DNA from: Piromyces finnis
Taxonomy: Eukaryota > Neocallimastigomycota > Neocallimastigomycetes > Neocallimastigales > Neocallimastigaceae
DNA length: 22,186 nt
Reading direction: 5' to 3'
NCBI GenBank assembly: GCA_002104945.1
Contig: MCFH01000166.1
Location: forward strand, 1 to 22,186
In this document: positions 1-11,896 of the stretch, piece by piece
Numbering within the stretch: the first letter of the stretch is position 1
Layout of the letters: each line of letters starts with the position of its first letter
Made by a program: the position numbers and the translations under genes
The notes under the pieces: generated by a model
What the model saw: the letters and a program-made list of their open reading frames with translations, nothing else
Database searches by the model: none
Told to the model about the DNA's origin: nothing

Positions 1-1730
1 GGATTATTTGATATGTTTCTTAATTTATAAATTTAAGTTAATACATGTAATTATTAATTTAAAAATGATAAAATATATATTAATAGATTAATAGTATAGT
101 TTATTTACAATTTTATTTCCATTTTTTTAATTTTTTTGGAATTGAACCACTTAAGTTATTTTCTGCTAAATTTCTATAAATTATACAAAGTAAAAAAAGT
201 TATATGTACTTATAACATTTTATTTCATATTATTTTAATTAAAAAAAAATTTAATTACAAAGATTTTAAATTTGATAAATTCCCAAGTTCAGGTGGAATA
301 GATCCTGATAATTCATTATGAGCCAAGAATCTTTCAATTATAAAAACAAATATTAAATATAGAAATTATTATTATTATTATTATTATTATTTTAACTACA
401 GTTTTTCTAATTTAGATAGTTTTCCTAGTTCTGGTGGAATAGAATCTACTAAATAATTACTACTTAAATCCCTAAAAGTTAAAATTTAATAATAAAGAAA
501 TTATTAATAATTATAATTATTTTAAAAATTATAGAAATATATGACAATTAAATTACAAGGTTTTTAAATTAGATAGGTTTCCAAGTTCAGGAGTATAGGA
601 CCAATTAAATCATTTAAATCAAGATCTCTGTTTTAAATAAAAATTAAAATTTGCATGAAATAATATTAAAAAGAATTATTATATAAATAATGTTATTTTA
701 ATTTATTCTTTTTTTTAATACTTACAAATTTTTTAATTTAGATAATTTTCCTAGTTCTGGTGGTATTTGACCAGATAACGTATTATTGGAAAAGTCTCTA
801 TTTTACATGTCATTTAAATATTAATAAAAGTAAAAGATTTAAATATTATAGTAATTATTAATAATATGTTAATTATTAATAAATTTTTTACTTTTATTAA
901 TATTTCAAATGACATGTAAAATAGAGACTTTTCCAATAATACGTTATCTGGTCAAATACCACCCAGAACTAGGAAAATTATCTAAATTAAAAAATTTGTA
1001 AGTATTAAAAAAAAGAATAAATTAAAATAACATTATTTATATAATAATTCTTATTTTAATATATTTCATGCAAATTTTAATTTTATTTAAAACAGAGATC
1101 TTGATTTAAATGATTTAATTGGTCCTATACCTCCTGAACTTGGAAAACCTATCTAATTTAAAAACCTTGTAATTTTAATTGTCATATATTTCTATAATTT
1201 TTTAAAATAATTATAATTATTAATAATTTCTTTATTATTAAATTTTAACTTTTAGGGATTTAAGTAGTAATTATTTAGTAGATTCTATTCCACCAGAACT
1301 AGGAAAACTATCTAAATTAGAAAAACTGTAGTTAAAATAATAATAATAATAATAATAATAATTTCTATATTTAATAATTTGTTTTTATAATTGAAAGATT
1401 CTTGGCTCATAATGAATTATCAGGATCTATTCCACCTGAACTTGGGAATTTATCAAATTTAAAATCTTTGTAATTAAATTTTTTTTAATTAAAATAATAT
1501 GAAATAAAATGTTATAAGTAACATATAACTTTTTTTTACTTTGTATAATTTATAGAAATTTAGCAGAAAATAACTTAAGTGGTTCAATTCCAAAAAAATT
1601 AAAAAAAATGGAAATAAAATTGTAAATAAACTATACTATTAATCTATTAATATATATTTTATCATTTTTTAAATTAATAATTACATGTATTAACTTAAAT
1701 TTATAAATTAAGAAACATATCAAATAATCC
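1..1730. repeat. Large inverted repeat (palindrome) at window start
   Basis: Bases 1-840 are the reverse complement of about 881-1730, with a loop of roughly 40 bases (841-880). The left arm carries the same LRR exons as the right arm in antisense: 726-797, 557-627, 400-471, 259-330, 109-173 and 1-18 on the minus strand match 925-997, 1096-1168, 1256-1327, 1398-1469, 1556-1621 and 1713-1730 on the plus strand. Nearly all arm-to-arm differences I found are single-base insertions or deletions; one C/T difference lies at the inner edge. The arms correct each other: 925-997 is 73 bases on the right but 72 and in frame on the left, while the 66-base exon is 65 on the left. The outer end falls inside a coding exon. 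The indel-only divergence and the position at the window edge suggest a read or assembly fold-back rather than a biological palindrome, though I cannot exclude a real one. Confidence 0.93.
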
Positions 1731-1902
1731 GTTATTAGAAACTGAAGATAATGATTCATCAATTTCATATATAATTATTGCAATTATATGTATTTTAGTT
1801 CTTGCTATAGTAATATTATTAATATATCTAAAAACTAAAAGGAAAATCTATGATAATGGAAATAAAACTAGTACAATTGGCAATACTCTAAAAAAATGTT
1901 AA
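925..1902 (+). CDS. LRR gene A, 3' part: LRR membrane protein (5' end missing)
   Basis: Exons 925-997, 1096-1168, 1256-1327, 1398-1469, 1556-1621 and 1713-1902 (stop TAA 1900-1902), joined by short phase-2 introns. Each of the first five encodes one plant-type LRR of 24 (last one 22) residues, with LxLxxNxLxG followed by IPPELG and LxxL. The last exon reads NPLLETED, then a hydrophobic helix of about 21 residues rich in Ile, Leu and Val, then a basic 23-residue tail (KTKRK near its start). This predicts a type I surface protein with extracellular LRRs and no kinase. Exons one to six match exons 9 to 14 of the gene at 5141-7607 one for one, so the two are tandem paralogues. Two exons (925-997, 1096-1168) are 73 rather than 72 bases and so frameshifted; the opposite arm of the inverted repeat lacks these extra bases, so sequence error is likely. 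Exons equivalent to 1-8 are lost at the inverted-repeat centre. Confidence 0.82.
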
Positions 1903-4900
1903 AGTATCTAATTGTTCATGAAAGCAAATAGATCTACAAATATACATCTTTTTTAAATATGTTATCAATTATTATTAATAATTTAAATGAATAAAATATA
2001 AATAAAATAATTTTTATTTATTTTATTTTAAAATAGAAACTTTCAATAAACTATAAATTAAAGTAAATATTATATATTAAATAAATAAAATAAATCAAAT
2101 CAATAAATTTAAAATTAACACTCCTTTCTTTCTTTCTTTATATTGGAGTATTTATTAAATTTTGAGAATACTTACTTTTTCTTAATTAGTATATAATATA
2201 TGATTCAACAAGAAAACTATTAATATTAATATATTTTCTATAATAAATATAAACTTATAATTTGAAATAAAAAAAAATAAAAATTGAATAAATTAGTATT
2301 ATTATTAAAGAAATAATAAATTGATTCCCACTTTTATTAAATACCAATTATATCATTAATATATTAATTAATTTGAATTCCACACAAGTTAATTTCATAA
2401 AAAAAAAAAAAGGGAAATTTAATAACATCTTCCACAAAAAAATGTAATAATTCCAACAACAAAAAAAATAAAATAAAAATTTTATACTCTTATTAACTTT
2501 AATTGGATTAAAAATGTAGGAAATTATATTTTATTGAAAATTTATTAATAAATTAAGATATAAACTTAACATGATGTATATATCATATATATTATATATA
2601 ATTTAGAGGAAAAAATAATATTAATAATATAAGATATAAATTATTTTTTAGGACTGACTAGAATCCATATTTGAATTGTTTATTTATTGTTAGTATGAAT
2701 AAACCAACATATAAACAATTTTAATTTTTTTTTATGTACTAGAACAATGATATAACATTCAAGACTCAAGAAACTATTATATCTTAAATAAAGTTTACAA
2801 CTTAGTCATTTAAATTTTAAATCTTTAATATACGATAACTTTCAGGTTCTAATATATTCTTTCCAAAATCTTAATTGAAATATACAAAAAAATAACTAAT
2901 CAAAAATTTAAAATCTAAAGCATTTAAATAAGTTAATATCTTTAATTAATAATTTCTAATTCTCTACTTATATACTTATATAAAAACAAGTTTATTAAAT
3001 ATATTGTTTATATCTAATAATTCGTATTTTTAAATTATGTCAATATGTAGATATAATATAATTTAAAAAATATCACAGTCAATAATAAATAAAATTTTAT
3101 TTAAATACTTTAAATACTATTACTTACAATGTTTATTTCTTTATCTCTATTATTTATTTTTTTTAAAAATTAATATATAATTTCTTTGTTAAAAATAAAA
3201 TTTAATAATGAAATGTTGAGGTTTTTTTTTTTTTTTAATTTTTATAAACTGTTTATATTACATATTTAATTGAAGCCATGTCATTATTTCAGCTTTCTAT
3301 TAATAATAGTTGTTTATTAAGTAAAAGCAAATACAAATAAATATTATAAAAAATATTATTATTTTAGAAAATATTAAAAGTTCTTTGTTAAGAAAGTAAT
3401 TTTCTTTTTTCTTCTATTCTAAAAATTTATTTGTTTTTGTATATGAAAGTTTAATTATGAAAGTATTAAACATTTCACCCAGATAAAAATATAATTTAAT
3501 CTCCAATGTAAACTAAATTAATGTCTAAATCATGATAAAAACTAATTTACCATGTTTTATTTTCTGGTTTTACACTTGAGATTTTCTCCTATAAATTAGG
3601 ATTAGGATATGTTACTTTGGTAAATACGAATAAATAATAATTCTTTTTCAAATACACCTCCTATTTTTTAATCACTTGAAAGGGCTAATATCGTTTCAAA
3701 TATTTACACAATCGAAAAAACCTCATTCAAACATAAAAGAAATATATTTAAAAAGAATTTAATAATAATAATAATAATATAATAATATTGTTATTTTAAT
3801 GATAATTTAATAATATAATAAAATATTATTTTATAAGGGTACTTCAATATCAAAAGTTGACAAAATAACAAATCATAATTTTTTTTTTTTAAAAATAAAA
3901 AAAAAATAATAAATTCAAATAATTCATTTTATTTTCAATTTAGTGTATAAAAATATTAACTAAAATTGTCATACTGTTTAATTTTATTTGATATATATAT
4001 ATATATAATATAATAAGATAAACAAAAATTATTTCATGTAATAATTGTATATTTATAAAAATTAATGGAAATATAAATAAAACACAACAAGATTACCAAT
4101 TTTAATACATTTCACCCTATCTATACATTATATAATCTCTATGAGTGCATGCCATTATCTGACATTCTAATTAACACAACGAACGAAAACATTATTTTTA
4201 ATAAATTGTTTCTGTAATAGTCCAATTCTAATAGAAAAGCTCAATAAAATAAATAACAATAATTATGTAAAGCTTAAATAAAGAGAGAATATATTTTAAA
4301 TAACTAATTTTTATAGCAATATTTAAGATGAATTATTTGTTTTTTTTTTAAATGATACTTGAGAAAAAAAGGATATATTAAAATTATAATTTAAAATAGC
4401 ATAGAAAATTAGTATAAAACTTTTATTAAAACATAATTAAATATGTCAATTTACATATTATGTAAAGGAACTGAACCTTTTAATCTATGCTGATTAAAAA
4501 CAATAAATATAATATATTTATTCTTATTTAATGGGCTTTAATTATTAAATTGAGTCATTCTAATAATTAGTAGATATGAAATATAAAATAATAAAAATTA
4601 TAGTTCATTATATAAGTAATTATTGTATTAAAATATTAAATAATGTATATAAATGTAGGAAACATCAAAAATAGCTAATAATTAAATGTTATATTTTTTA
4701 TAATAGTCCATATAGAATTATGTATCTTTAATTATTAGAAATAGGAAAATTATTCATTAATTCTTATTAATTCTATATAGAGCGTATTTCTATAGTATTT
4801 TGTATTGTTAGCCATATGCTATCGGGAGAAATGATAATTTCAAATAGTTTAAATAATAGAAAAATAGTACAATTAAACAGAGCTAACATAATTCAAAATA

Positions 4901-5030
4901 AAATTAAATAATTTAAAGTTCATTAAAAAGAAAATTAATACTTTTCTTAAAAACATAAATAATTACAATTTATCATTGAACCTTATTCCATACACGGATG
5001 GAAAATTTTATTTTTAATTTTTATTAATAG
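1903..5030. other. Non-coding A+T-rich spacer
   Basis: No exon with the LRR register, no long reading frame and no tRNA-like fold was seen on either strand. It holds many A and T runs, a short CTTT tract (2123-2139), an AAT run (3763-3778) and an AT run (3992-4006). A stretch around 2946-3010 weakly resembles 9255-9310 downstream of the next gene (shared TTTCTAATTCTCTA), which could be a trace of duplicated 3' flanks. Confidence 0.6.
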
Positions 5031-5033
5031 TCC

Positions 5034-5041
5034 TATAAAAG
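5034..5041 (+). promoter_or_regulatory. TATA-like box of LRR gene B
   Basis: TATAAAAG lies 107 bases upstream of the ATG at 5141. The same octamer lies 100 bases upstream of the ATG of the third LRR gene (13507-13514). The shared motif and spacing support a core promoter, but in DNA this A+T-rich such a match is weak evidence on its own. Confidence 0.45.
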
Positions 5042-5140
5042 TTATTAAAGTATTTTTAAAAAATAATAGATTTAGTAGGATTTTTTTTTATTATACCTTT
5101 CATTTTATTATTTTTAAATAGTATAAAAATATTTTTGATA

Positions 5141-7607
5141 ATGAATATATTTATTTTATTGATTAATTTCATTTTTATAATAAAATTTATACTTGCTGAA
5201 AAAGATATTAATAAAGAATGTGAAATAGTAAATAAATTATTAAATATAGATCTATCATTTGATTGTTGTATACACAAGAATATTATATGTTCAGATGATG
5301 GTCATATAATTAGAATGTAATGAATTAATATTAAAATATTTATTTCATTATTAGATATTTATAATTGTAAATATTTTTTATTAGTAGTATTAATAACAAT
5401 TTTTATTAAATAAAAGAAATTTTAATTTTGGTTATTCAAATTCTGATGAAGTTGAAGATATTACAAATGAAAAGTAATACGTTTTTTTTTTTTTTTTTTT
5501 AATATTACTAATATTACTTTTTATATAAATGATCATTATATATTCAAGATTTTATAATATTTATTAATAAAATATTCAAATATATTTTTACTGTTTAAAT
5601 AGATCCATACCACCTGAATTTGGAAATTTAACATATCTAACATATTTGTAATGCTTTATAATACATAATAAATATTATATCTATTAAAAAATGATTTTTA
5701 TATTTATATATATTTTTATTTGGAAACAGGAGTATAAGTGGAAAAAATTTAAAAGGTTCTATACCATCTGAGCTCGGAAACTTAACAAATCTAGAATATT
5801 TGTAAATGCTTTTTTACCTAATTATATTATTTTATTAATCATCAAATATGTTTTTATATTTATAATAACATATTTTGTACATTTCAATAGATATATATAT
5901 GGAGATAAATTATCTAGTACCATACCACCTGAACTTGGAAACTTATCAAAATTAGAATATATGTACTGTATTTATTAAAATTTCTTATATTAATTATTAT
6001 TGTTATGTTTATTAAATTTTGAATTTACTTTTAATTCATTAAAGATATTTGCATGGAAAAAGTATAAATGGTACTTTGCCATCTGAACTTGGAAATTTAA
6101 CAAATTTGAAAGAAATGTAACTATTTAGATATCATTTTATGTTACATGTTTATGAAAAAGGCATTAATTTATTATATACTTTATACGAAAAAAAAAAAGG
6201 TATATTACTAGAAATAATATAACAGGTTCAATTCCTTCTTCACTTGGAAAATTATCAAATTTAAAAAACATTGTAATTAATTAAAAATAATAATTAAATA
6301 TCAATCAATTAAATACTATTAAATAATAATTTATTATTTCCCATAACTTTCATTTGAAAAGAGTTATAGATCAAAATTTAATAGATGGTAAAATACCATC
6401 CGAACTTGGAAATTTATCAAATCTGGAAAGAATGTAATAATAAATGGGTTTAATATTTATATTTATAGTTGATGTAATATATTAATTAGTATATTAAATA
6501 CTATACATTTATTGATTGATACTTAATATTTTATTAAATATAAAAAAGTGATTTTTCATATAACTATTTATCTGGACATATACCTCGGGAATTTGGAAAA
6601 TTATCAAAATTAAAGAATTTGTATATATTTAAAAAATTTTAAAACATTATTATTTAAAATTAAATATTTACTTATTATGTAATATACATAATTATTATTT
6701 TATTTAAAATAGAGAACTTAATATAAATGATTTAATTGGTTCTATACCTTCTGAACTCGGAAATTTGTCTAATTTAAAAACATTGTAATTGCTGAATGTT
6801 AACATACTTTATTTTAATAAATGAATATTATTACATATTTACTATTATATTTAATATTAAATGTATAATTTAATATGATAGAGATTTATCCGATAACTTT
6901 CTGGTAGATTCTATTCCTCCTGAACTTGGAAAGCTAACTAATATGGAAAAATTGTAATTAAAATAAAAATAACAACAACAACAATAATAATGATAATTAA
7001 TAATAAAAAATATAACATATTTTTTTGCATAATATCTTATTTTTGTATAATATAGAGATTTATCTTTTAATAAATTATCAGGATCTATTCCATCTGAGCT
7101 AGGAAATTTATCTAATTTAAAATCTTTGTAATTAAAAGTTTTTATTATTTATTGAACAAGTTAACAAAATATAATATAATATATTTACAATTTTTATTTT
7201 ATTGTTAATATTATTTTAATATGAAAAACAAAATAGACTCTTAAATGATAATAATTTAAGTGGTTCCATTCCAAAAGAATTAAAAAAAAAGGATATAAAA
7301 TTGTAAATAAGTTTTACTCTATCAAAATATAAATTTAAATATACTTTAATATAAATTTCTTTTTATTATGATGTTAAATTATTAATTATATTATTTTACG
7401 TTTTTAATTCAAATATTAAGAAATGTATCAAATAATCCGTTATTAGAAACTGAAGAGGATAAAAGGTCACCTCTTTTAACGATTATTATTATTTCAGTAT
7501 GTATTCTATTATTTATTACAGTGGTGGTGTTAATATATCTAAAAGCAAAAAACAGAAACTTTACCATAGAAGAAAGTAGAAATAATTCTTCAAATGATGA
7601 AAATTAA
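5141..7607 (+). CDS. LRR gene B: secreted, single-pass membrane LRR protein
   Basis: Fourteen exons: 5141-5316, 5417-5473, 5603-5647, 5730-5801, 5891-5962, 6045-6116, 6200-6272, 6362-6433, 6549-6620, 6713-6784, 6882-6953, 7056-7127, 7237-7302, 7421-7607; about 392 residues. ATG 5141 is chosen because it opens a signal peptide (MNIFILLINF, cleavage near Ala19); the in-frame TTG six bases upstream is not a likely start. Residues 27-58 form an N-terminal cap with Cys27, Cys42-Cys43 and Cys50, like the LRRNT cap of plant LRR proteins. The first LRR is irregular and split over exons 2 and 3. Exons 4-13 each carry one LRR with IPSELGNL-type cores. The last exon gives NPLLETEED, a transmembrane helix (about residues 349-371) and a 21-residue hydrophilic tail without a kinase. 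All introns are phase 2. Exon 7 is 73 bases, one more than its neighbours, which breaks the frame; the extra base probably lies in its A6 run. The domain order resembles plant receptor-like proteins. The ligand is unknown. Confidence 0.88.
5482..5500. repeat. Poly-T tract in intron 2 of LRR gene B
   Basis: A run of 19 T immediately after the donor site of exon 2. Length is likely to vary, and such runs are prone to indel error. Confidence 0.9.
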
Positions 7608-8152
7608 GAAATCAATAAATATCTAATATTTAAATTTCTTTAATTTGAAATCTTTATTATAACTTTATATTTCTATCATTCTTTTAATTAATAAATATTT
7701 CAAAATTTTATATAAATATAAATTCTTAAAAATTACTCAAAACATAAACTTTTTAATTTTTGTTAGACTATAAAGAAATGTTATTATTTTAACATATATG
7801 TTCCTTTTTATTTATTTTACAAATCTATAAATATGTTTAAATTTACATCGGCGAAAGAATTACATTTATCATAATTTTAACTTTTTCAATATTAATTAAA
7901 CTGAAAATTTATATAAAAAATTTGTTGTATACGTTATTTTAATACATTATGTTACAAATTATACTTTGGAATAAAAAAAAACTTTATAATTTGTTTGTTT
8001 TTAATATTAAAAAAAAGTAATGTTTTTAGTAGTAACTAAATATAATATTTTATAATATTATTATAAATAAAAAGATTATAGTATGGTTTTTAAAAATAAT
8101 AATAAATCCTTTGACCTTTTTATTAATTATTTTTAAAGTAACAACACAAATA

Positions 8153-8186
<34 letters not shown>

Positions 8187-9672
8187 GATTTACCAAAAAT
8201 TTCACCAAAATAAAAAAAGTTTTTTTAGCTATGTAAACATGTAAAGTATTAAAATTTTTATTTTCAAATTAATAATTAAATTATGATAAGATGTTAATAT
8301 TCAAAGATTGTATAAATTATAAATATATATATTATTTCGACATGCTATAAAAGAATATTAAATAATTTATAATGAAAGATAAGTATCTTAATACAGGAAT
8401 AAACTTATTTTATCCTAAAATTATTAAATAATTAAATAAAATGTCCAATGTTTAAATAATATAGTATTAATAAAAATGGATAATATCTATTTTTTAAAAG
8501 CGATAAGATTTAAATAGTTTAATTATATATATAAAGGAATTTTATAATAATAAAAATGGTTTAATTTCAATTAAAGTTTATAATAAATATTCCATATCTT
8601 TACCAGGTTAATTTTAATAACTTTTTTGGTTACTTTATTTATTTTGAAAAATTAAAAAAGAATAGCTATTTATTATTTATTATTCTTTATAGTGTTTTTT
8701 TTTCTTTTTAAAATTAACATGTATTTAAATGTATTTTTTTAAAGTTAATCTTAAATTATTGAAAATAATAACTTTTATTTAGAATTTATTTATTTTTATA
8801 TTTATATATATATATATACTACTTTTGTTTAATATAAAAAAGATGCTTTAGTAATATGGAAATGCTGATTTGATATTATTTGAAATATTTATATTTATAT
8901 ATATAAATATTCAATTACTTTACAACTAATAAATAAATTTATTTCGAATATATGGAAAAAAATTAAAGGTATTTAATATTTTTAAAATAAAATAAAAATA
9001 AAAAAATAAAATGTTTACTATATATCAGGCGGACAAATTAATTATGTGGTTAAGTTCCTTCTTAGTACCTTTAGATATGTAATTTAAATTGGAAATATTC
9101 AGAAAATGGTATTTAATACAAAATATATTTTCATAAAACAAAAAAATTTTAAAATTATTCATAATGGTATATAATGAAACTATTTTAATGCTTTAATACA
9201 TTAATAACTGTATCTCATCTATTTTAAAATGGTAATAAAAAATATATTTTTTAATAATGATTTCTAATTCTCTATCCAAATATAAACCAAGTTATTGAAT
9301 ATGAAATATTTATGTAATAATTTTAACAAAATAAATTATCCAGATCATCTAAATAAGGAAAATATATCTTCAATAAAGTTGACAAAATTTTCTAGTTTTT
9401 ATATAATTAATAAATATTAAATAGTTTAGTTTTTGAGAAATCATTTTTATACTTCATCAAATAACAATTAATATTTATTATTTTATGGTTTTAAATAAAA
9501 AAAATATTTAAAAATATTCTAGATACTTTAAAACTTTTTTATATGCCTTTTGTTAATAATAAATACCTATATATTTTCAACTTATATATATAACTGATTA
9601 TATATTTTTTAGTCAAATTCATTTGTGGCTTTTTTTAATTTGAAAAATATTATAATTGAATATATATTATAG
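7608..9672. other. Non-coding A+T-rich spacer
   Basis: No exon-like segment, signal-peptide exon or RNA gene was recognised. It contains an AAT microsatellite at 8154-8181, an AT-rich run near 8803-8818, and a segment at 9255-9310 weakly similar to 2946-3010 downstream of LRR gene A. No 5' exon for the LRR remnants that start at 9673 could be found here. Confidence 0.55.
8154..8181. repeat. AAT microsatellite
   Basis: About nine AAT units in the spacer downstream of LRR gene B. Confidence 0.9.
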
Positions 9673-9922
9673 AAAATTAAATAATAATCAATTATTTGGT
9701 GAAATTCCTCAAATATTTAAAGATCTCTCAGATAAAATAGAATTGTAAATATATATTTACATTAAAAAATAAAAATTATTTTTTTTATAGTTATATTAAT
9801 ATCTTAAAATATCTATTTATATATTGATTATATAAAATAGAAATTTAAGGAATAATCCATTCATTAATACAGAGACTAATGTTGAATGCAAATTTATTAA
9901 TAATTTAATTGGTAAAGAATAA
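9673..9922 (+). pseudogene. 3' fragment of an LRR gene (two exons)
   Basis: Exon 9673-9744 is a 72-base phase-2 LRR cassette (LKLNNNQLFGEIP at its start). Exon 9841-9922 reads LNLRNNPF, a Thr-Glu-Thr stretch, one Cys, then NNLIGKE and TAA (9920-9922). These correspond to the last two exons of the two preceding genes (the NPLLETE junction), but the transmembrane helix is missing. No upstream exons or start could be found, so this is most simply a truncated relic. Alternatively, a donor GTAAAG at 9912 could skip the stop, but no acceptor in matching phase is evident. Confidence 0.55.
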
Positions 9923-9943
9923 TCCTTTATTTATTTTAAAAAG

Positions 9944-10047
9944 TAATTTCAGTAATTATGAATTATCTTTGACTTTTCCTGAAGGTATTTAAAATTTACA
10001 ATATTTAGAAAGTTTGTAGTTAATATATTACCATAGATAATTATTAA

Positions 10048-10080
<33 letters not shown>

Positions 10081-10490
10081 GGAACCTACAATTTATATTA
10101 AATATTAAAAATATATGATAGTACATTTACAAAAGAAAAAGTCAAAAATACTGTATTCCCTGATTCATTTGGATCCATGCCATATGTGGAATTAATGTAT
10201 AAATATTATATATATTATATTTGATTTGATATTCAATAGGAATTCTAAATTTTTATTAATTAACTGACTCGATCCCATCGGATATAAAAAATATTAAATA
10301 TTTAGAAGCTTTGTAAAAATGAATTAATGAATTACTTTAAATTATTAATACATAGAAAGAAGAAGACAGTAAACAAGCTTTTTATATATTTTTTAATTTT
10401 AATTATTAATAATATAGAGATTTAAGTAATAACAAATTAGCAGATTCAATTCCTTCGGAAACTGAAGACCTAAAATATTTAGAATTCTTT
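9944..10490 (+). pseudogene. Decayed LRR exon array
   Basis: Four LRR cassettes with acceptor AG sites in the right place: 9944-10015 (72 bases), 10122-10196 (75), 10240-10312 (73) and 10418-10489 (72). Lesions: an in-frame TAA at 9990-9992 where neighbouring cassettes have a sense codon; a one-base excess in the third cassette giving TGA; and a fourth cassette whose expected donor GT at 10490-10491 is TT, so reading continues into TAA at 10491-10493. The encoded repeats (NNKLADSIPSE, LKYLEFF; NLQYLESL) are clear LRRs. Three separate defects favour pseudogenisation, although the inverted repeat at the window start shows that single-base errors occur in this sequence. The cassettes may once have been upstream exons of the Cys-rich gene portion that follows. 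Confidence 0.6.
10049..10080. repeat. ATT microsatellite in an intron of the decayed LRR array
   Basis: About eleven ATT units directly between two LRR cassettes. Confidence 0.9.
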
Positions 10491-10508
10491 TAAAATAAGT
10501 TTATACTA

Positions 10509-10716
<208 letters not shown>

Positions 10717-10752
10717 GAAATTTTATTTTCATGTTATAATATTTTTTAAAAG

Positions 10753-11896
10753 ATTAAAAATAAATGACTGTAACAGATATGTCAAGGTTAATTCTGGTTT
10801 AACTGGTGAAATACCTGATTTAAATATTTATGATAATATGGAATTGAATCCTGCAAATAAAACTTGTCAATTACAACTGGATTATGTTATACAATTATTA
10901 GTAGAAGATGCAATTATTACGGTCTTAAAAAGTGTATAAATCTATTATTATTTATGTTTATTTATCTTTTAATGAAATTAAAATATAAATAGAAATCTAA
11001 CATTATAATATAATAATCATAGGTCCAAAAGAAGATCCAATTGAAGATGATAGTATATAAAAATAAAAATTATAAAGATTTCTCTTTTTTTTTTTAATTA
11101 ATGCTATATTATATTATATTATATTATATTATATTATATTATATTATATTATATTATATTATATTATATTATATTATATTATATTATATTATATTATATT
11201 ATATTATATTATATTATATTATATTATATTATATTATATTATATTATATTATATTATATTATATTATATTATATTATTTTAAAGTGTAATGAAGATAAGG
11301 ATGTAAATTGTGAAGAAAAAACTTATAACTTGGTCGTTGATGAAGATAAACATTTACTTCAAGAAGACAAATCTATACCAGGTTTACTTTATTATTGTGA
11401 AACTAATAATGATATTTTTGAATGTAATAAAAAAGGGGATTTAGGTTATTATATTAATAGTAAGAATGGCATTTATACCTGTACTCAAAAAGGATGTTCT
11501 GGTTATAAATTCGGTAAAAGTTCAAATGGAAAGATTGAAGTTATTGATGATAATCAATTTAATATTTATTTAATCTACAAAATTACAGCAGATGTTACAA
11601 TGCCAGCTAAAAACTATCTTGTTGGACATGAATGTGTAGGTAGTATTTTTGGAACAAGTAAGAATGGAGATTATATCATTATAACTATTGATGAAAACTC
11701 TGTCACTTCAAATTCTTCCTTTGATCACTCTGTCCCTAAATTTGTTTATACAAATTCATTAACAAACGAAATATTAAATAGAGAAAGTTGTTCAATTGAT
11801 ATTACAGAATTTGAATATAACGAATCAGACGATGTTTATAACAAACATCGTGAATCTTTTAACCAAAAAATACTGTATTTTGTAAATAATATGTAA
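10753..11896 (+). CDS. 3' gene portion with Cys-rich C-terminal domain, function unknown
   Basis: Proposed exons 10753-10931, 11023-11052 and 11295-11896 (TAA 11894-11896). The two introns are phase 1, with donors GTGTAT and GTATAT and acceptors TAG and AAG. This joins the parts in one frame through an acidic linker (PKEDPIEDD then NKDVNCEEK). The first exon ends an LRR-like segment (GLTGEIPDL). The last exon encodes about 200 residues with seven Cys, including LYYC, FEC, GYYIN, YTC and KGC close together, then a long hydrophilic part without a membrane anchor. I do not recognise the family. The Cys and GYY pattern reminds me of repeats in gut-fungal scaffoldin-like secreted proteins, but that is a guess. 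Upstream LRR cassettes (9944-10489) look broken, so it is unclear whether a full protein is made. An alternative phase-0 splice (donors at 10934 and 11053, acceptor at 11285) also keeps the frame but gives a less protein-like junction. Confidence 0.6.
11105..11276. repeat. ATATT pentanucleotide array
   Basis: About 34 perfect ATATT units (172 bases) within the inferred last intron of the Cys-rich gene. The frame through it (a repeating Leu-Tyr-Tyr-Ile-Ile peptide) is an artefact of the repeat. Confidence 0.96.

Noticed and set aside
136-321. 61-codon plus-strand frame in the left palindrome arm
   Set aside because: It is the antisense shadow of the LRR exons that lie on the minus strand of this arm; it crosses their introns.
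366-1362. CRISPR-like or regulatory repeats in the palindrome
   Set aside because: The repeats are an AAT microsatellite and LRR exon copies in mirrored arms; there is no repeat-spacer pattern, and the DNA is eukaryotic.
4455-4500. Segment with GAACCTTTTAATCTATGC that looks like part of a tRNA
   Set aside because: No matching acceptor stem, D arm or T loop could be found around it.
5056-5277. 73-codon minus-strand frame
   Set aside because: It is antisense to the signal-peptide exon of LRR gene B, without splice or start context.
11101-11289. Frame encoding repeated Leu-Tyr-Tyr-Ile-Ile
   Set aside because: It is the translation of the ATATT array, which I place in an intron.
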